Shown piece by piece: positions 25,342-33,955 of a DNA stretch of 64,000 nt. The translations under genes were made by a program, and so were the position numbers. The notes under the pieces are model-generated. The model made no database searches. It worked only from the letters and a program-made list of their open reading frames with translations, and was not told where the DNA came from. This DNA comes from Microbispora sp. H11081 (lineage in GTDB: Bacteria > Actinomycetota > Actinomycetes > Streptosporangiales > Streptosporangiaceae), in assembly GCF_012999535.1 (NCBI RefSeq), contig NZ_JABBWV010000007.1, positions 186,001 through 250,000 on the forward strand, given 5' to 3'. How positions within the stretch are numbered: position 1 is the stretch's first letter; every line of letters begins with the position of its first letter.

Positions 25342-25390
25342 ACCGGCGACTCTCAGGGACGCTGCATCACGGCGCCCCTGTGGCGGTGGA

Positions 25391-25762
25391 TCAGCCGCAG
25401 GGGGTGGCGACCGTGGCGACGGTGCCGACGGTGCCGACGGTGCCGAGGTAAGGGTCGACGACCCCGCAGTCGCTGACGGGCGCGCTGTTCACCAGAACCA
25501 CCGGGGCGCTGTAGTAGGCCAGCGGACGGCTGAAGTAGCCGAGCGGCCGGCCCCAGTAGCCGCCGCCCCAACGGTGACCCGCAGGGTAACCCCAGCCGCG
25601 TCCCCACCCGCGGCCCCAGTCGGAGGCGTGGGCCGGAGCGCCGGCCTGTGTGGTCGTCGCCACCTGCTGCGGAGCGGCCGTCTCGGCCGAGGCGGCGATC
25701 GGCGCCATGACGACGAGTCCGGCGGCGCAGGCAGCGCCGGCCAGGAGCAGTCGCGTAATCAT
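25391..25762 (-). CDS. Small secreted protein, 123 aa
   Basis: An exported protein with signal peptide MITRLLLAGAACAAGLVVMAPIAASA. The mature part has a Gly/Trp/Tyr-rich region (DWGRGWGRGWGYPAGHRWGGGYWGRP), a hydrophobic stretch YYSAPVVLVNSAPVSDCG, and ends in a short valine/threonine repeat (LGTVGTVGTVATVATPCG) coming from a 9-bp DNA repeat (CGACGGTGC-type). Two cysteines near the end could form a disulfide. No family recognised. The composition suggests a cell-surface role like that of the larger secreted protein upstream. Confidence 0.7.
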   Translation of the reverse strand: MITRLLLAGAACAAGLVVMAPIAASAETAAPQQVATTTQAGAPAHASDWGRGWGRGWGYPAGHRWGGGYWGRPLGYFSRPLAYYSAPVVLVNSAPVSDCGVVDPYLGTVGTVGTVATVATPCG

Positions 25763-26032
25763 GCGTAACCTCCAGTTGCGTGGATGTCACTTGTTGTGAC
25801 CGCTGACACGGTACAACGCCGACGATCACGCTTATGGACGGCGACACCTCAAGCGACGGCAATGTCGCGGGCGGCCTTCCGCCTTCCCGGCGGAGAGGTT
25901 CCCCCGGACAGCGCACCGGACAGCGCACCGGGCGGCGGTGCCCGGGCGGGGCGCCTCGGGTGTCCGGCGGACCTCGCACCCGAGACGTCCCGGCAGGGGC
26001 CGGAGAGGCGGTGGGCGGAACCCACCGGTCGT

Positions 26033-27034
26033 CTAGCCCTCGTCTTCGTCGTCCTCGAAGACCTCTTCGATGATTTCGCCCGCTACCAGGCCGCCGACCA
26101 CTCCGGCGGCGCCGGCTGCGGCCACCGCGCCCCAGCCAGGACCGCTGCGCTGCTCGTGGTGGCCTCCGTAGTGGTCGCCGTAGTGGTCGCCGTAGTGGCC
26201 CCCATGGTGGGCCTCGTGCCCGTAACCGCCGTAGCCGCCGGGGCCGCCCTGGCCGCCGTACGGGTCGCCGTACTGGACCAGCCCGGTCAGCCAGCGCTCG
26301 ATCTCCCCGGCCCAGTCCATGCGTACGGCGTCCTCGTGGCTGACGCGGAAACGGCCGATGGCGTCCACGGAGTAGTGTCCGGCGCGCTTGTCGGCCTCCA
26401 GGATCACCTCCAGACCCACGGGGTCGGCGACGAAGGTGAGCTCCACCTCCCCGACCACACCGGTCTGCCGCGGCGGCGGGTAGAACTCGATCTCCTGGTA
26501 GAACGGCAGTTCCTGGCGTACGCCGTGCAGGTGGCCCGCCTCCAGGTCGGCCGACTTGAAGACGAAGCCGAGCTGGAGGAACGCCTCAAGGACGCGCAGC
26601 TGGGAGGGGAGCGGCTCGACGGCGACGGGGTCGAGGTCGCCCTTGTCGACGGCCTTGGCGATGGCCACCTCGGTGCGTACGCCGAGTGCCATGCCGGTCA
26701 GGTGCTGCCCGGCGATCTCGCTGATCGGCGCCTCCCACGGCATCGGGATCTGGAAGGGGATGGTCCGGTTCTCGCCCTCGCGCAGGGTGAACGGCTCCGA
26801 CACGCGGGCGCGGGCGAACTCCCCGATCCCCGAGCTCTGGCCGTCGCCGTGCTCGAGCTCCACTCCGGCGACGAGGCCGATGGTGATCTCTTCGATCTCG
26901 GCGTCGAAGTCGCCGCCGCTCAGTCTCACCTCGCCGGTGAGCACGCCGCCCGGCCGGACCCGCGAAGCGGCCAGTACGGTGTCCACCGACGGGGCGCCCA
27001 CTCCGAAGGCGCCGAGCATCCGCTTGAAGACCAC
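26033..27034 (-). CDS. Spo0M-like sporulation-control protein
   Basis: A 333-residue arrestin-like protein. It starts VVFKRMLGAFGVGAPSVDTVL, the usual Spo0M opening, and continues with GVLTGEVRLSGGDFDAEIEEITIGLVAGVE and FTLREGENRTIPFQIPMPWEAPIS. The family is linked to sporulation control in Bacillus and to an actin-interacting role; in actinobacteria its function is open. The C-terminal part has a His/Tyr/Gly/Asp repeat (HYGDHYGDHYGG) that might bind metal, then a Gly/Ala helix and an acidic tail. GTG at 27034 has AGGGAGAG upstream and is chosen over ATG 27019 because of the family N-terminus. Confidence 0.88.
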   Translation of the reverse strand: MVFKRMLGAFGVGAPSVDTVLAASRVRPGGVLTGEVRLSGGDFDAEIEEITIGLVAGVELEHGDGQSSGIGEFARARVSEPFTLREGENRTIPFQIPMPWEAPISEIAGQHLTGMALGVRTEVAIAKAVDKGDLDPVAVEPLPSQLRVLEAFLQLGFVFKSADLEAGHLHGVRQELPFYQEIEFYPPPRQTGVVGEVELTFVADPVGLEVILEADKRAGHYSVDAIGRFRVSHEDAVRMDWAGEIERWLTGLVQYGDPYGGQGGPGGYGGYGHEAHHGGHYGDHYGDHYGGHHEQRSGPGWGAVAAAGAAGVVGGLVAGEIIEEVFEDDEDEG

Positions 27035-27258
27035 GTGTCTCTCCCTGTGAGGCTTGATGGGTGTGTCCGCCGCCCCCTGAACGATCAAGACCGGGGGCGG
27101 GGTTCCGCGGCCGTCAGGCCACCACCTGGAAACCGGCCAGATGGGGACGACCTGCCCCACCTGTCCGTACGAGCTCAGCGGTGCGGGCCGCCCAGGTGCG
27201 GGGGAGGACTTCGTGGTCGAATCGTTCCTCCACCTCTTCCGCAGAGGAGACGAAGACC

Positions 27259-27855
27259 ATGAACCAGCGATCCCTCAGGGAAACCAGGGAGTTCTTCGCC
27301 GCGAGGGCGGCCACCTGGGAGGAGAAGTATCCCGACGACGGCCCGGCCTTCACCGCCGCGATCGCCGAGATGGACCTGCCGGCCGGAGGGCTGGCCCTCG
27401 ACGCCGGCTGTGGAACGGCCCGCGCCCTTCCCCTGCTGCGGGACGCGGTCGGTACGGCAGGACGCGTGGTGGGCGTCGACGTCACCCCGGAGATGATCCG
27501 GTCGGCCCGCGACCGGGGACGCGGCGAGTACGGCAGGCTGCTGGTCGCCGACGCCGGGCGGCTTCCGCTCCGCGACGGGGTGGCCGACGGCGTGCTGGCG
27601 TCCGGGCTGATCTCCCATGTCCTCCGGCCGGTCGCTCTGCTGTCGGAGCTGGCCCGGGTGACCCGGCCCGGCGGAAAGCTGGCGCTGTTCCATCCCGTGG
27701 GCCGGGCGGTGCTCGCGGCGCGGCGGGGCCGCGCCCTGACCTCCGACGACATACGGGCCCGGCACAACATCCGTCCGCTGCTGGACAGCGCCGGATGGAC
27801 CCTGGTCGCCATCGACGACACGGATGAGCGCTATCTGGCGCTGGCTCGCAGATGA
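27259..27855 (+). CDS. Class I SAM-dependent methyltransferase
   Basis: A 198-residue methyltransferase. SAM-binding motif I is LALDAGCGTARALPLL, motif II/acidic loop VVGVDVTPEMIRSARDR, then LLVADAGRLPLRDGVADGVLASGLISHV and RVTRPGGKLALFHPVG, the UbiE/Methyltransf_11 pattern. ATG at 27259 follows AGGAGA about 8 nt upstream. The substrate is unknown. It is divergent from spo0M and directly precedes the molybdate regulator, with no clear link to either. Confidence 0.88.
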   Translation: MNQRSLRETREFFAARAATWEEKYPDDGPAFTAAIAEMDLPAGGLALDAGCGTARALPLLRDAVGTAGRVVGVDVTPEMIRSARDRGRGEYGRLLVADAGRLPLRDGVADGVLASGLISHVLRPVALLSELARVTRPGGKLALFHPVGRAVLAARRGRALTSDDIRARHNIRPLLDSAGWTLVAIDDTDERYLALARR

Positions 27856-27923
27856 GAGGATCAAGCGCTAGATGATGATGCACTCGCGATGGAATCCAGC
27901 TCGCCAGATTCGCGGCTGCGGCT

Positions 27924-27929
27924 TAGGGT
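27924..27929 (+). promoter_or_regulatory. Leaderless -10 box of the HTH-TOBE regulator
   Basis: TAGGGT followed by 7 nt and the GTG start at 27937, the usual arrangement for leaderless actinobacterial mRNAs. It decides for GTG 27937 over the upstream in-frame start at 27889. Confidence 0.55.
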
Positions 27930-27936
27930 GGTGCCC

Positions 27937-28347
27937 GTGACGATGTTCCGGATCAGCGAGGCCGCCGCGGTGCTCGGGGTCAGCGCCGACACCGTACGGC
28001 GTCTCGTCGACGGAGGCAGGCTCGCCGCGCACCGCGACGACAACGGCCACCGCCTGATCGCCGGGGCCGACCTGGCCGCGTTCGCCCGGGAGCGGACCGA
28101 GGCGGACGAGCGCACCGGGGCGTCATCGGCGCGCAACCGTCTGCGCGGGATCGTGACCGAGGTGATCAGGGACGCGGTGATGGCCCAGGTGGAGATCGCC
28201 GCGGGGCCGTTCCGCGTGGTCTCGCTGATGAGCCGTCAGGCGGCCGACGAGCTCGGTCTCGAGCCGGGGGTGATGGCGGTGGCCGTGGTCAAGTCCACCA
28301 ACGTCGTCGTCGAGATCCCCGACCACGCGCGCGTCGCGAGTCAGTAG
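27937..28347 (+). CDS. HTH-TOBE molybdate-responsive regulator or molybdate-binding protein
   Basis: A 136-residue two-domain protein. Residues about 3-50 form a MerR/excisionase-like HTH (MFRISEAAAVLGVSADTVRRLVDGGRLAAHRDDNGHRLI). Residues about 68-132 form a TOBE/Mop molybdate-binding domain (NRLRGIVTEVIRDAVMAQVEIAAGPFRVVSLMSRQAADELGLEPGVMAVAVVKSTNVVVEI). The gene lies 11 bp before modA, so it likely senses molybdate and controls the transporter, replacing ModE. The reading frame is open further upstream, but the -10 box position and the domain start favour GTG 27937. Confidence 0.88.
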   Translation: MTMFRISEAAAVLGVSADTVRRLVDGGRLAAHRDDNGHRLIAGADLAAFARERTEADERTGASSARNRLRGIVTEVIRDAVMAQVEIAAGPFRVVSLMSRQAADELGLEPGVMAVAVVKSTNVVVEIPDHARVASQ

Positions 28348-28358
28348 AAGGAGCTGTG

Positions 28359-29141
28359 GTGCTCACCCGTCTGTTCCCCGCCGTCGCCGCCGTTCTCGTC
28401 GCGGTGTCGTGCCTGACGGCGTGCGGCTCCTCCCCGGGCACGGCCGCTCCCGCGTCCGGATCCGGGGGTCCCGCGTCGTTGACGGTGTTCGCCGCGGCGT
28501 CCCTCACAGAGACGTTCACCGAGCTGGGCAGACGGTTCGAGAGCGCCCATTCGGGGACGGAGGTCACCTTCAGCTTCGGCTCCAGCGCGACGCTGGCGCA
28601 GCAGATCACGCAGGGCGCCCCCGCCGACGTCTTCGCCGCCGCGAGCCCGGCCACGATGAAGACGGTCACCGACGCCGGGCTGGCCTCCGCGCCCGCCGTG
28701 TTCGCCAGGAACACCCTCCAGATCGCCGTGCCCGAGGACAACCCCGCCAAGATCGAGTCGCTCGGCGACCTGGCCGGCCCGCAGGTCAAGGTCGCCCTGT
28801 GCGCCGAGCAGGTGCCGTGCGGCGCCGCGGCGGTCAAGGCCCTGGACGCGGCCGGCGTCGAGGTCACGCCGGTCACCCTTGAGCAGGACGCCAAGGCGAC
28901 GCTCACCAAGGTCAGGCTCGGCGAGGTCGACGCGGCGCTCGTCTACCGCACCGATGTGATCGCCTCCGGGGGGAAGGTCAGGGGCATCGACTTCCCAGAA
29001 GCGAACCAGGCGGTCAACGACTATCCGATCGCGGCGCTCACCGAGGCCCCCGCAGCCGATCTGGCCAGGCAGTTCGTCGATCTCGTGCTGTCGCGGGAGG
29101 GCAGGGACGTGCTGACCACGGCCGGTTTCCAGGTGCCGTGA
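28359..29141 (+). CDS. modA: Molybdate ABC transporter substrate-binding lipoprotein
   Basis: A 260-residue lipoprotein that captures molybdate (or tungstate) outside the membrane. The signal peptide ends in the lipobox LTAC with the lipidated cysteine near residue 22. The mature part has the ModA pattern LTVFAAASLTETFTELG, FSFGSSATLAQQI, GAPADVFAAAS and ALVYRTDV. GTG at 28359 is 5 nt from AAGGAG; GTG 28356 is too close to it. Its stop overlaps the modB start (GTGA). Confidence 0.95.
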   Translation: MLTRLFPAVAAVLVAVSCLTACGSSPGTAAPASGSGGPASLTVFAAASLTETFTELGRRFESAHSGTEVTFSFGSSATLAQQITQGAPADVFAAASPATMKTVTDAGLASAPAVFARNTLQIAVPEDNPAKIESLGDLAGPQVKVALCAEQVPCGAAAVKALDAAGVEVTPVTLEQDAKATLTKVRLGEVDAALVYRTDVIASGGKVRGIDFPEANQAVNDYPIAALTEAPAADLARQFVDLVLSREGRDVLTTAGFQVP

Positions 29142-29947
29142 CCGGGCCCGTACGAGCGCGGACGCCGCGGGCGCGCATGCCGTGGCCGCTGCTGGTGCCC
29201 GCGCTCGCCGGACTGGCCTTCCTCGTCCTGCCGCTCGCCGGGCTGCTGGCCCGCGCACCCTGGCAGTCCCTGCCGCAACGGCTGGCCGAACCGCGGGTGC
29301 TGGAGGCCCTGCGGCTCTCCCTGGTGACCGCGACCATCGCGACCGCCGTCTGCCTGCTGCTCGGCGTGCCGCTGGCCTGGCTGCTCGCCCGTACGACCCT
29401 GCCGGGACGGCGTGTGCTGCGCGCGCTGGTGACCGTGCCGCTCGTCCTGCCGCCGGTCGTCGGCGGCGTCGCGCTGCTGCTCGTGCTCGGCCGCCGCGGG
29501 CTCGCCGGGCAGTGGCTGTACGACGCCTTCGGCGTCTCCCTGCCCTTCACCACGGCGGGAGTCGTCCTCGCGGAGGCGTTCGTCGCCATGCCGTTCCTCG
29601 TCATCGCGGTGGAGGGGGCGCTGCGCGCGGCCGACCAGCGCTACGAGGAGGCCGCCGCGACCCTGGGCGCCTCCCGATGGACGGTCTTCCACCGCGTGAC
29701 CCTGCCCATGGTCGCCCCCGGCGTGCTCGCGGGAGCCGTCCTGTGCTGGGCCCGCGCGCTCGGCGAGTTCGGCGCGACCATCACCTTCGCCGGCAACTTC
29801 CCCGGCCGGACGCAGACCATGCCGCTCGCCGTCTACCTGGCGCTGGAGACCGACCCGGACGCCGCCATCGTGCTCAGCCTGGTGCTGCTCGCGGTGTCGG
29901 TGATCGTGCTGGCCGGGCTGCGCGACCGCTGGACGGGCACGGCATGA
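29138..29947 (+). CDS. modB: Molybdate ABC transporter permease
   Basis: A 269-residue inner-membrane protein with about five to six helices. The cytoplasmic coupling loop EEAAATLGASRWTVFHRVTLPMVAPGVLAGAVLCWARALGEFGATITFAGN carries the EAA motif and the ALGEFGA segment typical of ModB. GTG at 29138 overlaps the end of modA, and the stop overlaps the modC start (ATGA), so the three subunits are coupled. Confidence 0.95.
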   Translation: MTGPVRARTPRARMPWPLLVPALAGLAFLVLPLAGLLARAPWQSLPQRLAEPRVLEALRLSLVTATIATAVCLLLGVPLAWLLARTTLPGRRVLRALVTVPLVLPPVVGGVALLLVLGRRGLAGQWLYDAFGVSLPFTTAGVVLAEAFVAMPFLVIAVEGALRAADQRYEEAAATLGASRWTVFHRVTLPMVAPGVLAGAVLCWARALGEFGATITFAGNFPGRTQTMPLAVYLALETDPDAAIVLSLVLLAVSVIVLAGLRDRWTGTA

Positions 29948-30975
29948 GCCTAGACTCCCACCTGGTCGTCGAACGTCCCGGCTTCCGCCTGGACGTCGAA
30001 CTGCGGGCCGCGGCGGGCGAGGTGGTGGCGCTGCTCGGCCCCAACGGCGCGGGCAAGACGACCGCGCTGCGCGGCCTCGCCGGGCTCACCCCCCTGAGCG
30101 GCGGACGCGTAGAACTGGACGGCGCGGAGGTGCACCGGCTGCCGGCGGAACGCCGCAGGATCGGCGTCGTCTTCCAGGACTACCTGCTGTTCCCGCACCT
30201 GTCGGCCCTCGACAACGTCGCATTCGGGCCGCGGTGCCAGGGTCTGCGCAGGGCCGCCGCCCGCCGCGTGGCCGCCGAACTGCTCGACCGCGTCGGCCTC
30301 GCCGACCATGCCCACGCCCGGCCCGCACACTTGTCCGGGGGTCAGGCGCAGCGCGTCGCCCTCGCCCGCGCCCTGGCCGTACGGCCCCGCCTGCTGCTGC
30401 TGGACGAGCCGCTGGCCGCCCTGGACGCCCACACCCGTCTGGAGATCCGCGCCGAACTCCGCCGCCACCTGGCCGCCTTCGACGGCGCGACCGTCCTGGT
30501 CACCCACGATCCGCTCGACGCGATGGTCCTGGCCCACCGGCTCGTGGTCATCGAGAACGGCGCCGTCGTCCAGACCGGCACCCCGAGCGAGATCGCCCGC
30601 CACCCCCGTACGGACTACGTGGCCCGCCTCGTCGGCCTGAACCTCTACCGGGGCGAGGCAGAAGGAAACCACGTCACCGTGGGCGAGGCGCGTTTCAGCA
30701 GCGCGGAACGCCTGACCGGACCCGTTTTCGTCGCCTTCCCGCCGTCCGCCGTCGCCCTCTACCGGACAAGGCCCGACGGCAGCCCCCGCAACCTGTGGAG
30801 GGCCACCATCGATGGCATAGAACGACACGGCGACAACGTCCGCGTGCACCTCCACGGGCCGATCCCGCTGGCCGCCGACGTCACCCCGTCGGCCGCCGCC
30901 GACCTGGATCTCACCCCCGGCCAGGAGATCTGGGCCGCCGTCAAGGCCACGGAGACCCACGCGTACCCGGCCTGA
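29944..30975 (+). CDS. modC: Molybdate ABC transporter ATP-binding protein
   Basis: A 343-residue ABC ATPase. Walker A is GPNGAGKT (32-39), the Q-loop VVFQDYLLFPHL, the signature LSGGQAQRVALARAL, Walker B LLLLDEPLAALD and the H-loop VLVTHDPLDA. The C-terminal 75 residues form a TOBE-type regulatory domain (GPVFVAFPPSAVALYRT... ending AVKATETHAYPA). It drives import of molybdate through ModB. Confidence 0.95.
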   Translation: MSLDSHLVVERPGFRLDVELRAAAGEVVALLGPNGAGKTTALRGLAGLTPLSGGRVELDGAEVHRLPAERRRIGVVFQDYLLFPHLSALDNVAFGPRCQGLRRAAARRVAAELLDRVGLADHAHARPAHLSGGQAQRVALARALAVRPRLLLLDEPLAALDAHTRLEIRAELRRHLAAFDGATVLVTHDPLDAMVLAHRLVVIENGAVVQTGTPSEIARHPRTDYVARLVGLNLYRGEAEGNHVTVGEARFSSAERLTGPVFVAFPPSAVALYRTRPDGSPRNLWRATIDGIERHGDNVRVHLHGPIPLAADVTPSAAADLDLTPGQEIWAAVKATETHAYPA

Positions 30976-31002
30976 GAAGCCGTCGCACGCATGATCCGCC
31001 GT

Positions 31003-31167
31003 CTACCAGTGCGGGTCGAAGGGCACGATCGCTATCTGCCCCAGCAGCCAATCGCGGGTCAGCGTCAGCAGCCACACCACCCCCACGCTGAGGGCGACGC
31101 TCGCGATCAGCGTCACCACGAGCAGCACCAGCAGGAACCGCCATGCCGGTCGGCGCTGGATCTCCAT
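31003..31167 (-). CDS. Small single-pass membrane protein, 54 aa
   Basis: A short protein starting MEIQRRPAW, with one strong transmembrane helix (FLLVLLVVTLIASVALSVGVVWLLTL) and a short outer tail. Function unknown. Its last bases lie 27 bp from the convergent modC stop. No good ribosome site is seen, but the hydrophobic profile and basic N-terminus are convincing for a small membrane protein. Confidence 0.55.
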   Translation of the reverse strand: MEIQRRPAWRFLLVLLVVTLIASVALSVGVVWLLTLTRDWLLGQIAIVPFDPHW

Positions 31168-31255
31168 GCCATCAGCAAAGCAAAAAGGTGACAGGCGTAC
31201 CAGAGCGGTTGTGTTCACTGATGGCCGGCCACGACTTCCGCTTCCGACGGCGACG

Positions 31256-32203
31256 TCAGAGCGCGTAGTACGTCGGGAGCCGTTCGATCCGGCCGCCCAG
31301 GAGACCGCCCATCCGTGCCGGGTGCCAGAGGTGACGCGGGGCGAACTCGACGATGTCACGCGCGAGCCGTCCCTGGCCCTGGCAGGCCTTCCCCCGGCGA
31401 CCGCGGCGGCCGCCTCCTTGCCGGGAACGCGGACCATCTCGCCGAGCGCGCCGATGAACGCCTCGACGGTGGGTGACAGGCTCCTGGCGGACGGCCCCGA
31501 GGGAGCGAGCAGCAGGTCCTTCCAGAACTCGGGGCGGTGCGACGGGTGGTTGATGCGTGCCCAGTACGCCTTCCGGTCACGGACGTGTGCGGCCAGCAAC
31601 TCCTGCGGGTCATCCCCCTCCGGTGCGGCAATGCCGTCGATGACCCGGCGTAACTCCTGTGTGCTCTCCGAGGTCATCGCCTTGCGCATCAACCGCAGGT
31701 AGGCGCCGCCCAGCCCGAGCCTGAACAGTGTGCGCTCCACACGCCACGAAGCTGCCGCTCCACCCATTCCAGGATGGTCCGGTCGTCCTCGGCGACCCAC
31801 CTGTCCGAGCCGGCGGCGGTCCCGGTGTCCGGATCGGGTCGACCACCGTCCCGTCGGGCAGGCGCCGATGGGGGAAGGGGTAGGCCGGGCTACCGCCTCT
31901 GCGAGCGGGCGCCACGTTCAGCGGCAGATAGCCGGTGCTGACGATCAGGACGTGGTGGAACATGTTCGCCCCGGCGAGCTTGCCGTACCCCCCGATGTCG
32001 AGCGGGGAGAACGGCCCTTCGTGCGGCGGAAGGTCGTAGATGACGGCCGTGTCGGAGAAGGCCGCCCGCACACCCGCGGTGATGTCGGTCTCCTCGCTGA
32101 CGCGAACGAGGTAGCCGCACCGCTCGGCCACCCGCGCCATTTTCCGCGCGCGTTCTTCTCCGCCCGACGCGGGCGACGGAAAGATGGTGAGTGTCGGTTT
32201 CAT
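31256..32203 (-). pseudogene. Gene broken by about three frameshifts (unknown protein, ~315 aa)
   Basis: A good N-terminal frame starts at ATG 32203: MKPTLTIFPSPASGGEERAR, then GYLVRVSEETDITAGV and YDLPPHEGPFSPLDIGGYGKLAGANMFHHVLIVSTGYLPLNVAP. Near 31840 sense passes to a second frame (AAGSDRWVAEDDRTILEWVERQLRG), near 31740 to a third (TLFRLGLGGAYLRLMRKAM ... RINHPSHRPEFWKDLLLAP), and near 31380 to a fourth segment ending ARDIVEFAPRHLWHPARMGGLLGGRIERLPTYYAL and a stop at 31256. The total would be about 315 residues. I recognise no family. Either a decaying gene or sequencing errors in a GC-rich stretch. Confidence 0.65.
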
Positions 32204-32262
32204 GAATCGCTGGTGCCCCGCCTGAGCGCGCGGCCCGAATCGGGCTGGTCGGGCGACAGGTG

Positions 32263-33609
32263 TCAGGAGGCCGCCTCGCGCGGTGGAAGCGGCGAACGCG
32301 TGCCCGGCTCGGCGCGGTGAGCGGGCCGGCGTGACCACCAGAGCAGGGCGGCCGAGACCAGGCAGGCGGCGGTGAACCACAACGGGGAGACGGTCGGCCG
32401 CGAAAAGACCATGGTCATCCCGTACAGGTCGCCCGGCCGGGTGAGAAACCAGCCGCCGGGGAGGCCGAGGGCGCGCCGGTCGGCCAGGGACACGGCGGCG
32501 AGCCCGCCGAGCGCGGTGAGCAGCAGACCGCTCATGGCCACCCAGAACACGGCCCGCCGGTGCAGGGCGACGAGCACCAGTACGGCCAGGCCGCCGATGC
32601 CGACGAACAGCTCGAAAGCGTGCCAGAGCGTCGTGAACGCGACCCCCAGCGCGCCATCCAGGACACGGGACAGCCGCTCGACCGACACGTGCGGGCTGAT
32701 CCACGCCGGATGGCGGTTGGCCAGCGGGGGGAGGAGCAGGACCAGGCACGCGGTGAGGCGGGCCGCGATTGTGAACGAGGCCCCTCGGCCGGCTGGCAGG
32801 ACGTACGGCGCAGGCTGGCTGGGTGTGCCGCCGAGTTCGTGGGCGGATCGGGCCAGCCAGATCACGAACAGGGCGTCGGCGGCCGTGATGGCCTCGTCGT
32901 AGACGTCGTGGAGGTCGCCGGCGCCGCTCAGCGGTAGGCCCACGACGAGGAGCACGGCAGGCACCGCCAGGGAGGCGATGCCGTACCACACGGTCGTCCG
33001 CCCCCAGCGGCCGTCGCGCCACTGCGCCACGAGCACCAGCACGGACCACACCAGACTTCCGGCCTCGGCGAACCCGCCGAGCGCCGCCACCCGCTCCGCC
33101 CTGTGCCAGTCGAGCACGTCGAACACCTCGGTCGCCGCCAGGCTCGTCAGGGCCAGCAGGCCGGCGCCCAGGGCGAGATCGGCGTGGCGTATGGTGCGGC
33201 GCAGCACCGGGTGGAACAGCACCACGACCGCCGAGATCAGGAGCGCGTCGAGCACCACCGCCCACCACGGCCAGATCGGCATGAGCGCGTAGAACGCCCA
33301 GAATGCCACCGTCGCGTACAGCGCCCTTCGTAGCGCGCGGGTCTCGAGGTCGACTGAGAGAGGCTTCCAGTACGGCAGGCCCCGCAGGGTCTGCCACAGC
33401 GCCCAGGCCCACAGTGCGCCGGCGAGGACGAGGATGAGCACGTTCGCCCACGTGGCCGCTATGTCGTCGTCCGCTGTGGAGAACAGCGACAGCCGCCACA
33501 GGAAGCCGACGTCGCCACCGGTCAGCGCGAGCACGGCGGCGACCACCAGCGCCGTCACATATCCACCGGTCACGAGAACGGCGGGAAGGATCGGCCAATA
33601 ACGGCTCAC
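32263..33609 (-). CDS. Polytopic membrane protein, 448 aa
   Basis: An integral membrane protein with about 11-12 hydrophobic segments spread over its length (first: YWPILPAVLVTGGYVTALVVAAVLAL; last: SPLWFTAACLVSAALLWW). Tryptophan is frequent at membrane borders. Two longer loops, around 230-265 and 285-310, carry charged residues. No transporter or enzyme motif is recognised. The ATG at 33609 fits the hydrophobic start. It lies just upstream of the broken gene on the same strand and may once have formed an operon with it. Confidence 0.75.
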   Translation of the reverse strand: MSRYWPILPAVLVTGGYVTALVVAAVLALTGGDVGFLWRLSLFSTADDDIAATWANVLILVLAGALWAWALWQTLRGLPYWKPLSVDLETRALRRALYATVAFWAFYALMPIWPWWAVVLDALLISAVVVLFHPVLRRTIRHADLALGAGLLALTSLAATEVFDVLDWHRAERVAALGGFAEAGSLVWSVLVLVAQWRDGRWGRTTVWYGIASLAVPAVLLVVGLPLSGAGDLHDVYDEAITAADALFVIWLARSAHELGGTPSQPAPYVLPAGRGASFTIAARLTACLVLLLPPLANRHPAWISPHVSVERLSRVLDGALGVAFTTLWHAFELFVGIGGLAVLVLVALHRRAVFWVAMSGLLLTALGGLAAVSLADRRALGLPGGWFLTRPGDLYGMTMVFSRPTVSPLWFTAACLVSAALLWWSRRPAHRAEPGTRSPLPPREAAS

Positions 33610-33955
33610 GCGTTATATCCAGGTGATCGAGCAGGGAAGACGAGGCGCTCACTCTAGCGATCCCGACTGACAGATTCGATCAAGATTCAGTCGGGCAGGG
33701 CCCGCCGCTGCCGCCGGTGGACTCCCCCGGGTGCCGGCCGGTTGTCCCGAGCTATGCGCATCTTCCACCGGTGCACATACTCCCTGATGCCGTTCCGTAC
33801 GCGGCATGTCCAGCCATTCCTGTGCCGCGCGCTCGAACTCGCGCATGGCGAGGGCCTCGTTGTCCGGTCCATAGTCGAGAGGCCAGCCTTCCCTACAAGA
33901 GGTCTCCCGCCTCGTCGGCCGCAGCCGGCGTTTCAGCCGGTTGGGCCGAGGTTGG
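33610..33955. other. Intergenic region with a degraded coding fragment
   Basis: No intact gene. Around 33700-33900 the minus strand reads GPDNEALAMREFERAAQEWLDMPRTERHQG in one frame and IREYVHRWKMRIARDN in another, giving the impression of a short gene remnant with a frameshift. Support is composition only. Confidence 0.3.

Noticed and set aside
28149-28326. Molybdenum-cofactor riboswitch before modA
   Set aside because: The space before modA is coding for the HTH-TOBE protein, and I saw no suitable leader structure.
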